Assembly (NCBI GenBank): GCA_039029135.1
Contig: JBCCGT010000047.1
Location: 1-11,514, forward strand
Origin: JALZVT01 sp039029135
Lineage (GTDB): Bacteria; Pseudomonadota; Gammaproteobacteria; Pseudomonadales; Azotimanducaceae
Direction of reading: 5' to 3'
DNA length: 11,514 nt
Part shown: positions 1-5,178 of the stretch, in pieces
Numbering within the stretch: the first letter of the stretch is position 1
Layout of the letters: every line of letters begins with the position of its first letter
The notes under the pieces: model-generated
Database searches by the model: none
Seen by the model: only the letters and a program-made list of their open reading frames with translations
What the model was told of the DNA's origin: nothing
Program-made: the position numbers and the translations under genes

Positions 1-118
1 CCGGGTGCGCCCCCCCCGCCCACGTGGCATCCCCGCGCCCGTCCCAAACAACCCCGCCGGCGCTGCCCCCCCCCCCCCCCCGGGGGCCGCCGGGGCCGCC
101 GGGGGAGCCGGGGGAGTG
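1..118. other. low-complexity G+C-rich contig end
   Basis: This stretch holds C and G homopolymers, including a run of 16 C at 66-81 followed directly by five G, and GGGGCCGCC-type repeats. No gene with coding character is visible. It looks like a poorly resolved contig end rather than biology, so the gene expected downstream of dsbC (often hom or recJ in relatives) cannot be seen. Confidence 0.6.
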
Positions 119-149
119 GCGCGAATGGCACGAGTGGTGCCACTCGCGC
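119..149 (-). terminator. strong hairpin downstream of dsbC, possible terminator
   Basis: Arms of 13 bases (119-131 and 137-149) pair around a 5-base loop. In RNA read from the minus strand the single mismatch becomes a G-U pair, so the stem is continuous in the dsbC direction. It lies about 107 bases after the dsbC stop. No T-tract follows (the minus strand continues CACTCCCCC), so a standard Rho-independent terminator is not proven. It may instead protect the 3' end of the transcript. Confidence 0.4.
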
Positions 150-255
150 GCGTCATGTAGACAGTGCGCCGAAAACCAGGCACGCCGCGGGGCAGGCGGA
201 CCCAGCGCCGGGCGGGAAAGCGCGGGGCCGCCACGCAGCCCCGCCGTGGTATCGG

Positions 256-1056
256 CTAGAGCCCCAGCGTCGCGCCGAGCGCGTTAGCCGGCATGTAACC
301 CGGCAGCAGCTTGCCCGCTTCCGTGACGATGGCGGGCGTGCCCGTGACGCCCACGAGGCCGCCGAGTTCGTACTGATCTGCCACGGGATTCACGCACTTG
401 CTGGTCTTGATCTGACGGCCGGCCTTGGCGTCGGTGAGCGCCTTCGAGCGATCGCTCGCACACCAGGCCGACACGATGGTGTTGTAAGACTCCGAGCCCA
501 CGCCCGCGCGGGGAAACGCCAGGTAGCGCACCTCGACGCCCATGCGATTCAGTTCCGGCACCTCCTGGTGCAGCTTGCGGCAGTAACCGCAGTCGATATC
601 CGTGAAGACGTTGATGACCGCCTTGGTCGCACCGGTGGGCTTGAACACCCAGGTGTCCTCGACCGACACGCCGGCGAGCAGGTCCTTGCGATACGCCTCG
701 CGCTTCACCTCGGCGAGGTTCGTGAGATCCGCACCAATCGCGTATAGATCGCCCGCGAACAGGTACTTGCCGTCTGCCGTACCGTAGACCGACTGACCGC
801 CTTCAAGCTCGATGGTGAGCACGCCGGCCACCGGCGATTCGCTCACGCCGGTGATGGGAATATCGGGGCGCGCGCGCTTCAGTTTCGCCACCAGCGTCGC
901 ACCCAGCTCGGCCTCGCCGGCCTTCTCGTCGGCGGACACGCTAAGGGTGGGGGCAGCGATCAGCAGCATGCCGGCGGTCGCGACAATCACGCTCGCCATC
1001 GTCGCTCGCAGCTTGCGGCTCATCGTATTGCGGGCGGCGCCTGGGTCGGCAGTCAT
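256..1056 (-). CDS. dsbC: thiol:disulfide interchange protein DsbC
   Basis: Periplasmic disulfide isomerase that reshuffles wrong disulfides and, by family knowledge, is kept reduced by DsbD. The 266-residue product has an N-terminal signal peptide (basic MSRK at residue 12, hydrophobic VIVATAGMLLIAAP, probable cut after SVSA near residue 42), a DsbC dimerisation domain, and a thioredoxin-fold domain. The active site CGYC is at Cys156/Cys159 in FTDIDCGYC. The second, structural Cys pair is at about 199 and 221, and the cis-Pro loop is TGTPA near 241. I chose the ATG at 1056 because AGGAGA lies about 7 bases upstream; the ATG at 1023 gives a shorter leader but has no ribosome site, and the in-frame codon at 1080 is less likely. 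It lies 103 bases after xerD on the same strand, as in other gammaproteobacteria (xerD-dsbC), so co-transcription is likely. Confidence 0.95.
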   Translation of the reverse strand: MTADPGAARNTMSRKLRATMASVIVATAGMLLIAAPTLSVSADEKAGEAELGATLVAKLKRARPDIPITGVSESPVAGVLTIELEGGQSVYGTADGKYLFAGDLYAIGADLTNLAEVKREAYRKDLLAGVSVEDTWVFKPTGATKAVINVFTDIDCGYCRKLHQEVPELNRMGVEVRYLAFPRAGVGSESYNTIVSAWCASDRSKALTDAKAGRQIKTSKCVNPVADQYELGGLVGVTGTPAIVTEAGKLLPGYMPANALGATLGL

Positions 1057-1159
1057 GGCGGTCTCCTGTAGACAATCCACTAAGTCTAACCCGTTCAGAC
1101 CCCAATTCTTGTGTGGTGTTCCAGCCTCTGAGCCCGCCGAACGTGCGTACTGCGCGCCG

Positions 1160-2089
1160 TCAGCCGCGCGGGTGGTGGGTCGCGTGCAGTTGCTTCAGCC
1201 GCTCTTTGGCGACGTGGGTGTAGATCTGGGTCGTCGACAGATCGGCGTGTCCCAGCATCATCTGCACGGCGCGCAGATCCGCCCCGTGATTCAGCAGGTG
1301 GGTCGCGAACGCGTGGCGCAGCGTGTGGGGCGACGGCAGGTCACGCAGGCCAGCGAGCTTGGCCCAGCGACGAATCGCGTGCCAGAACGTCTGCCGCGTC
1401 ATGGGACGGGCCAATCGGCTTGGGAACAGCACGCCCGCACGGCGCTCGGGATCGAGCGCATCGAGCGCCTCCCGCTCGTAGCGCAGCAGCCAGTCGAGCG
1501 CGACCACGCCGATCGGCACGAGCCGCTCTTTGTCGCCCTTGCCGACAACGCGCACCGCGCCCTGACGCCGGTTCACGGACTCGACGCGCAGACCGATCAG
1601 CTCGCTGACTCGCAGGCCGGTGGCGTATAGCAGCTCCAGCATCGCCCGGTCGCGCAGACCCAGCGGTGTTTCGACGTCTGGACTCGCCAGCAGCCGCTCG
1701 ACGTCACGCTCGGACAGGCTGCGCGGCAGGCGCCGCGGCAGGCGCGGATGCGCAACGCCGGCAGTCGGGTCGGCGTCGATCCTGCCGCGCCGCAGGGCGT
1801 GCCGGTAGTAGCCGCGCAGACAGGACAAGAGCCGGCCCACCGAGCGGGGCGCGAGACCGGCCGCAAGACTGGAGGCGAAGAACTGCTGCAGATCGTTCTC
1901 GCGCGCTGCGAGCAGTTGCCGGGGCGCGAGATAGTCCGCGAACTGGGTAAGGTCGCGTCGATAGGCGGCCAGGGTATTGGCGGCCAGCCCCTTCTCGAGC
2001 CAGACCTCCTCCAGGTATTCCTCGATCAGCGGATCGGTGGCGACCGCCACGCGACGGCGCCGGGCTGGCACCGCGTCGGTATCAGTCAT
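1160..2089 (-). CDS. xerD: site-specific tyrosine recombinase XerD
   Basis: With XerC it resolves chromosome dimers at dif near the end of replication. The product is 309 residues from the ATG at 2089 (E. coli XerD has 298). It has an N-terminal SAM-like core-binding domain (about 18-125) and a C-terminal catalytic domain. All catalytic residues are visible: Arg160 in TGLRVSEL, Lys184 in GKGDKERLVP, His255 and Arg258 in SPHTLRHAFATHLL, His281 in LGHADLSTTQ, and Tyr290 in IYTHV. The ending LKQLHATHHPRG is typical of XerD rather than XerC. The start is uncertain: a TTG at 2131 would add 14 residues, and neither start has a strong ribosome site; I prefer the ATG because homology begins just after it. 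It is probably followed by dsbC in one transcript. Confidence 0.95.
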   Translation of the reverse strand: MTDTDAVPARRRRVAVATDPLIEEYLEEVWLEKGLAANTLAAYRRDLTQFADYLAPRQLLAARENDLQQFFASSLAAGLAPRSVGRLLSCLRGYYRHALRRGRIDADPTAGVAHPRLPRRLPRSLSERDVERLLASPDVETPLGLRDRAMLELLYATGLRVSELIGLRVESVNRRQGAVRVVGKGDKERLVPIGVVALDWLLRYEREALDALDPERRAGVLFPSRLARPMTRQTFWHAIRRWAKLAGLRDLPSPHTLRHAFATHLLNHGADLRAVQMMLGHADLSTTQIYTHVAKERLKQLHATHHPRG

Positions 2090-2154
2090 CAGCGCCGCCG
2101 AGACCTGAGGCCAGCTTGGGTCGAGACTCAAGCGTCGAGGAGCGTGCCAAAAGC

Positions 2155-2189
2155 GTCACATTTGCCGCCGATAGGTGCCGCAAAGTGAC
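2155..2189. promoter_or_regulatory. 10-bp inverted repeat, possible activator site or xerD leader hairpin
   Basis: GTCAC-A-TTTGC (2155-2165) is the reverse complement of GCAAAGTGAC (2180-2189) apart from one bulged A, with a 14-base centre. It lies about 65 bases upstream of the xerD ATG and about 130 bases upstream of the sigma-54-like promoter at 2301. That spacing suits an enhancer-binding-protein site. It could equally be a hairpin in the xerD leader. The symmetry is seen; the role is inferred. Confidence 0.4.
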
Positions 2190-2216
2190 CAAGGCCGTCA
2201 GCTTGCGACCCGCGCC

Positions 2217-2300
2217 AAATCGACGAAAAAATCTAAAGCGATTTTCGATAAGACCGGTAAGCCTATGAATATTAACGAAATAAAATCGGCGCATGCGTTA
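2217..2300. promoter_or_regulatory. A+T-rich island, probable promoter region
   Basis: By eye this is about one third G+C, in strong contrast with its surroundings. It includes a CGAAAA/TTTTCG inverted repeat (2224-2229 and 2242-2247) and TAATAT-like boxes on the minus strand that could serve xerD, but no clear -35/-10 pair with good spacing. Such a flexible stretch between an upstream activator site and a -24/-12 promoter is also common in sigma-54 systems. Confidence 0.4.
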
Positions 2301-2317
2301 TTGGCACGGGGCGTGCA
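2301..2317 (+). promoter_or_regulatory. candidate sigma-54 (RpoN) -24/-12 promoter
   Basis: TTGGCACG at 2301-2308 matches the YTGGCACG -24 element fully. After four bases, GTGCA at 2313-2317 matches the TTGCW -12 element with one change. The diagnostic GG-N10-GC spacing is exact (GG 2303-2304, GC 2315-2316). Transcription would start near 2328 and run right, where no protein gene on the plus strand follows before the convergent rplS. A short GCACG/CGTGC hairpin overlaps the element. Binding and activity are inferred. Confidence 0.5.
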
Positions 2318-2376
2318 TTAGAGCATTCGGGTTTAACGGAAGTATCAGCTGTCCCCGCTGTTCGTAAAACCTTGCT

Positions 2377-2402
2377 GCGATTCGTCTCTCTCCACGAATC
2401 GC
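2377..2402. repeat. perfect 9-bp hairpin with pyrimidine loop
   Basis: GCGATTCGT (2377-2385) and ACGAATCGC (2394-2402) are exact reverse complements around the loop CTCTCTCC. On the plus strand the loop is anti-Shine-Dalgarno-like. On the minus strand it reads GGAGAGAG, a GGA-in-loop arrangement resembling CsrA/RsmA sites. A short TTTT lies seven bases beyond the stem on the minus strand, so a weak terminator for the rplS transcript is also possible. Confidence 0.6.
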
Positions 2403-2463
2403 GGTACTCCAGCTTGCCGGGTGAGTTCTCCCCCTCCCCCTTGGTCCCCGACCACTCGGCAGG

Positions 2464-2508
2464 CTGGTTCTCTCTCCCTCTCTACGGTCTCCTCACTGAT
2501 TCTCTCTC
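2464..2508. repeat. 13-base direct repeat in pyrimidine tract
   Basis: CTGGTTCTCTCTC (2464-2476) recurs as CTGATTCTCTCTC (2496-2508), with one mismatch and a period of 32 bases. It lies inside the strongly CU-biased part of the xerD-rplS interval. Confidence 0.6.
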
Positions 2509-2577
2509 GCACCGGCCAGCAGTGTGAACGTCCGTTTCCGGCCGCCACACTGTAGCAAAGCGGCGCGCGCGAGAGAG
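2502..2577. repeat. nested inverted repeats (long-range stem)
   Basis: CTCTCTCGC (2502-2510) pairs with GCGAGAGAG (2569-2577). Inside it CAGTGTG (2520-2526) pairs with CACACTG (2546-2552). The two perfect stems are nested, suggesting a folded RNA domain. A bulged hairpin of 4+4 pairs follows immediately at 2581-2601 (TCCC-T-GCGG, loop TTCC). Confidence 0.5.
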
Positions 2578-2646
2578 TGGTCCCTGCGGTTCCCCGCGGG
2601 AGCATTGAGCATTGGAGCAATAGATCGAGAAGAGACGGCAGGGAAG

Positions 2647-2687
2647 GCGGCAAAGTGCCGCGACCCCAGACCGCCGCAGGCCGTCTG
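2647..2687 (-). terminator. two adjacent hairpins downstream of rplS, possible 3'-end structure
   Basis: In the direction of rplS transcription, a 21-base near-palindrome (2687-2667: CAGAC, GCC, loop TGC, GGC, GTCTG with one G-G mismatch pair) is followed by a perfect GCGGCA/TGCCGC hairpin (2661-2647). They lie about 90-130 bases after the rplS stop. No T-tract follows, so a Rho-dependent end or 3'-end protection is more likely than intrinsic termination. Confidence 0.35.
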
Positions 2688-2729
2688 AGACTCAATCGGT
2701 GATGGGAAGTCGGCTGCGCGCGGGCGGGT

Positions 2730-2774
2730 GCCCGCGGTGCCCGCGTTCCCCGCGCTCCCCGCGCTCCCCGCGCT
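2730..2774. repeat. 9-bp tandem repeat touching the rplS stop codon
   Basis: Three exact copies of CCCCGCGCT (2748-2774) are preceded by two diverged copies (2730-2747). The array ends one base before the rplS stop codon. On the minus strand it is in frame with rplS, so stop read-through would add a Glu-Arg-Gly repeat. On the plus strand it falls inside a 25-codon frame from ATG 2702 that encodes Pro-Arg-Ser repeats. Both are probably incidental to a simple repeat. Confidence 0.7.
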
Positions 2775-2775
2775 C

Positions 2776-3129
2776 CTAGACCTTTTCCTTGATACGCGCG
2801 GCGCGTCCCGAGCGTTCCCGCAGGTAGTACAGCTTGGCCTGACGCACATCGCCGCGGCGCTTGACCTCAACGCCCGCGATCAGCGGACTGTGGGTCTGAA
2901 AGGTGCGCTCGACGCCGACGCCGTGGGAGATCTTGCGCACCGTGAAGGCCGAGTTCAGGCCCCGGTTGCGCTTGCCAATCACCACGCCTTCGAACGCCTG
3001 CAGGCGCTCGCGGTTGCCCTCGCGAACCCGGACCTGGACGGTGACCGTATCACCGGGGCCGAACTCGGGGATCTCTGCGCGCAGCTGCTCCGCCTCGAGT
3101 GCCTGAATAATCTTGTTTTTGCCGGACAT
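2776..3129 (-). CDS. rplS: 50S ribosomal protein L19 (bL19)
   Basis: Large-subunit protein at the 30S-50S interface. The product is 117 residues (E. coli has 115), starting MSGKNKIIQALEAEQ and ending YYLRERSGRAARIKEKV, with the family pattern FEGVVIGKRNRGLNSAFTVRKIS and GVGVERTF. I take the ATG at 3129 because the family starts with MS(N/G)KNxI; in-frame codons further upstream would add non-homologous residues. The ribosome site is weak. It is the last gene of the rpsP-rimM-trmD-rplS cluster, 97 bases after trmD. That gap contains a TACAAT box (minus strand, 3160-3165) without a good -35, so a minor internal promoter is possible. Confidence 0.97.
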   Translation of the reverse strand: MSGKNKIIQALEAEQLRAEIPEFGPGDTVTVQVRVREGNRERLQAFEGVVIGKRNRGLNSAFTVRKISHGVGVERTFQTHSPLIAGVEVKRRGDVRQAKLYYLRERSGRAARIKEKV

Positions 3130-3226
3130 CGGGCGGGCCCCAGTAAAATCGAGCGGCTCATTGTACATGGCTTGGGGAGCCGTGCGTAGGCCAATTCGCG
3201 CTCTTTTGTCGGATCGGCGCTCGCGA

Positions 3227-4024
3227 TCAATCGTCCTCCGATTCGACGCCCGCTGCGAAAATTTCGCGCAGCAGGTCGCGATCGCGGGCGTCGAGTTGCA
3301 GCCGCCGCAGCAGTTCAGGGCGGCGCGACAGCGTCCGCCGCAGCGCCGCCTTGCGCCGGTGACGCTCGATTCGAGCATGGTCGCCAGATAAGAGCGCCCC
3401 AGGCACGGTCGCAAACCCGGGTAGCACCTCGGGACGAGTCCACTGCGGCCCCTCGAGCAATCCATCGACAAAGCTGTCGGCCGGCGCTGAGGCGTCATTG
3501 CCCAGGGTCCCCGGCAACCAGCGGCTGGCGGCGTCGAGCAGCGCGAAGGCCGCGGGCTCGCCGCCCGTAAGGACGAAGTCGCCGATGGAAAACTCCTCGT
3601 CAACGACGTCGAGCACCCGTTCATCAACCCCCTCATAACGAGGACAGACTACGACCAACGAACCAGCGGCGACCCACTGGCGCACACGCGCCTGGTCGAG
3701 CGGCCGTCCCTGGGCGCTGGTGAGCAACACCCGCGGCGGCCGCGGCGCCGCAGCGACCGCCGCCTCGATGGCGCGCAACAGCGGCTGCGCCTGTAGCACC
3801 ATGCCCGGCCCACCGCCGTAGGGTTTGTCGTCCACCTTACCGCCGGCGCGTTCGCTGAACGCGCGCGGATTGAACATCTGCCAGGCGAGCGCGCCGGAAT
3901 CGAACGCGCGGCGGCTGACGCCGTATTCCGCCAGCGGTGCCAGCAGCTCGGGAATGAGCGACACCAGCCCAACCCACAGGGCAGGCTCCGCTGCATTACC
4001 GACGGCGCTCGTGCGGTCAGTCAT
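3227..4024 (-). CDS. trmD: tRNA (guanine-N1)-methyltransferase TrmD
   Basis: Methylates G37 of tRNAs that read CNN codons, using S-adenosylmethionine, and so prevents +1 frameshifts. The product has 265 residues, with an N-terminal extension of about 16 residues before the family start WVGLVSLIPE. Visible are the DDKPYGGGPGM motif (65-75), the trefoil-knot segments VVVCPRYEGVDER (124-136) and FSIGDFVLTGGEPAA (145-159), and the residues equivalent to E. coli Arg154 and Asp169 (Arg168, Asp183 in ASAPADSF). Small departures from the usual sequence are CPRYEG for CGRYEG and GGEPAA for GGELPA. The ATG overlaps the end of rimM by 8 bases and lacks a strong ribosome site, so translation is probably coupled to rimM. 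Confidence 0.97.
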   Translation of the reverse strand: MTDRTSAVGNAAEPALWVGLVSLIPELLAPLAEYGVSRRAFDSGALAWQMFNPRAFSERAGGKVDDKPYGGGPGMVLQAQPLLRAIEAAVAAAPRPPRVLLTSAQGRPLDQARVRQWVAAGSLVVVCPRYEGVDERVLDVVDEEFSIGDFVLTGGEPAAFALLDAASRWLPGTLGNDASAPADSFVDGLLEGPQWTRPEVLPGFATVPGALLSGDHARIERHRRKAALRRTLSRRPELLRRLQLDARDRDLLREIFAAGVESEDD

Positions 4025-4619
4025 CCCAGGCCCGCTGCCAGTCGACCCGCACTAGCAGTCGCGCACGCGCGGCCTCCTCCGCGGCGTCGGGCTCGACGCT
4101 GTCCACGTAGTCCTCGACGAAAGGGATCAGGCGCTCACCGTCTTGGTCGCGCACCACGAGCACGGTGTGCGATCCGGTCTCCATCATGGCGGCAACCGTA
4201 CCCAGCACCTCGCCCGCGCGATTCACCACGCGCGCGCCGTTGAGATCGCGCCAGTAGTGCGCGTCGGGTTCGGGTTCGGGCAGGCTGTTCCGTTCGACCG
4301 CGATCTCGGCGCCGCGCAGCGTCGCGACGTCCTCGCGCTGGTCGTAGCCGGGCACGCGGGCGAGGAAGCGATCATTATAGGGCCGCAGCCCATCGAGGCG
4401 TAGCGGCCGCCACGCCTCGACCGCGCGGCGCCCCGTTGCGGGCAGCCGCAGATAGCGCGGCTCGTAGTCGAGGAGATTGTCGACCGGGTCGGTAAAGGAG
4501 GCGATCAGCACGTCACCGCGCACGCCGTGGGGCGCGCCAATGCGGGCAACGATAACGGGGTCTTCGAGAGCGACGTCCGCGGCTGCGGAGCGATTGTTGG
4601 GCGTGTCGTCGCGCGGCAT
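4017..4619 (-). CDS. rimM: ribosome maturation factor RimM
   Basis: Assists assembly of the 30S head, binding ribosomal protein S19. The product is 200 residues from the ATG at 4619 and has an N-terminal RimM domain (VIVARIGAPHGVRGDV, about 22-37) followed by a PRC-barrel domain (HYWRDLNGARVV, MMETGSHTVLVV, ERLIPFVEDYV). The frame stays open upstream into rpsP, but homology begins near residue 20, so the short start is preferred. There are 37 bases between the rpsP stop and this start, containing a CCAGCG/CGCTGG mini-hairpin (4633-4647). No clear ribosome site is seen. The final codons overlap trmD. Confidence 0.96.
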   Translation of the reverse strand: MPRDDTPNNRSAAADVALEDPVIVARIGAPHGVRGDVLIASFTDPVDNLLDYEPRYLRLPATGRRAVEAWRPLRLDGLRPYNDRFLARVPGYDQREDVATLRGAEIAVERNSLPEPEPDAHYWRDLNGARVVNRAGEVLGTVAAMMETGSHTVLVVRDQDGERLIPFVEDYVDSVEPDAAEEAARARLLVRVDWQRAWDD

Positions 4620-4656
4620 CGGTGGCGACGGGCCAGCGGGCCGCTGGAGCAGCGCG

Positions 4657-4932
4657 CTATTCGGCGGCCGCAGCAGGCTCGGCAGCGGCCGACTTGCGCG
4701 CCTGGCTGATGAGACGCTTAACGCGGTCCGAGGGTTGAGCGCCAACGGACAACCAGTGGTCGACGCGCGCGAGGTCGATGCGCAGCGTCTCCGCCTGCCC
4801 CTTGGCGACCGGGTTGAAGAAGCCTACGCGCTCGATGAAGCGCCCATCGCGGCGAGCGGCTTGGTCGGCCACCGTCACGTGGTAGAAGGGGTTTTTCTTG
4901 GCGCCGTGGCGAGCCAGTCGAATCGTTACCAT
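4657..4932 (-). CDS. rpsP: 30S ribosomal protein S16 (bS16)
   Basis: Small-subunit assembly protein of 91 residues (E. coli 82). The start MVTIRLARHGAKKNPFYHV and the segments RDGRFIERVGFFNP and AQPSDRVKRLI are diagnostic. The C-terminus is an Ala/Glu-rich tail (AAAEPAAAAE). The ATG is preceded by GGGAAGAG at suitable spacing. It is the first gene of the rpsP-rimM-trmD-rplS cluster and has its own likely promoter at 5022-5049. Confidence 0.97.
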   Translation of the reverse strand: MVTIRLARHGAKKNPFYHVTVADQAARRDGRFIERVGFFNPVAKGQAETLRIDLARVDHWLSVGAQPSDRVKRLISQARKSAAAEPAAAAE

Positions 4933-5021
4933 TGTCTCTTCCCGTTGGTGCTGCCGGGTGATGCTGCGGAGTAATGCGCCGGCGGGGTTAAGTCAACGAC
5001 CCCAAATTCAGCGAGCGCGAC

Positions 5022-5049
5022 ATTCTAGGGTAACGGTCGGCGAATGCAA
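5022..5049 (-). promoter_or_regulatory. probable promoter of the rpsP operon
   Basis: On the minus strand, TAGAAT (5027-5022) is a 5/6 match to the -10 box, and TTGCAT (5049-5044) is a modest -35 at 16-base spacing. Transcription would start near 5015, leaving a leader of about 80 bases before rpsP. The leader contains a GGGGT/ACCCC stem. Confidence 0.45.
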
Positions 5050-5098
5050 CCGGCAATCCGGGGGCCGCGGCGGCAACCTGGCGCGGCCCGACGGCGGC

Positions 5099-5133
5099 CT
5101 AGATTCGGGCTAGCGGGGGCTAGAGGCGGGCTA
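5099..5133. repeat. phased CTAG/CTA motifs between ffh and rpsP
   Basis: CTAG occurs at 5099, 5110 and 5120, and GGGCTAC follows with CTA at 5131, giving spacings of 11, 10 and 11 bases, about one helical turn. The middle three sit in GGGCTA. CTAG is generally scarce in proteobacterial genomes. The rest of the 246-base ffh-rpsP gap holds the rpsP promoter and leader. Confidence 0.5.
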
Positions 5134-5178
5134 CCGACACAGCGCCAACGGCTTGCCGGGCACAGACGACCCGTGCGA

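Larger units (their letters stand above)
2328..2610 (+). ncRNA. candidate small RNA with CU-rich loops (hypothetical)
   Basis: This is an inferred transcript from the sigma-54-like promoter; the 3' end is a guess placed after the hairpin at 2581-2601. There is no ATG on the plus strand between about 2328 and 2700, so an ordinary protein gene is unlikely. The sequence is pyrimidine-rich (2382-2510) and structured: a perfect 9-bp hairpin with loop CTCTCTCC, TCTCCTC and CTCCCCC tracts complementary to Shine-Dalgarno sequences, a 13-base direct repeat, and a nested long-range stem. No Rho-independent terminator with a T-tract is visible. On the opposite strand the same region would be a purine-rich, GGA-rich 3' tail of the rplS transcript, so strand is not certain. 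Confidence 0.3.

Noticed and set aside
24..287. 87-codon plus-strand frame at the window start
   Set aside because: Pro/Gly/Arg low complexity from homopolymer runs; no family resemblance and it overlaps the end of dsbC.
1160..2089. Tyrosine recombinase as a sign of an integron, prophage or genomic island
   Set aside because: The sequence is chromosomal XerD with its usual dsbC neighbour. No attachment site, tRNA, or phage gene is present.
2430..2448. G-quadruplex on the minus strand
   Set aside because: Only three G-runs of adequate length are close together, so a stable four-run quadruplex is not supported.
2702..2779. 25-codon plus-strand frame encoding Pro-Arg-Ser repeats
   Set aside because: It arises from the 9-bp tandem array and has no convincing ribosome site. 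Mentioned only as part of the repeat.
2345..2870. Minus-strand open frames in the xerD-rplS interval
   Set aside because: Compositionally biased products, no ribosome sites, no recognisable family; one overlaps rplS. Better explained as non-coding, structured DNA.
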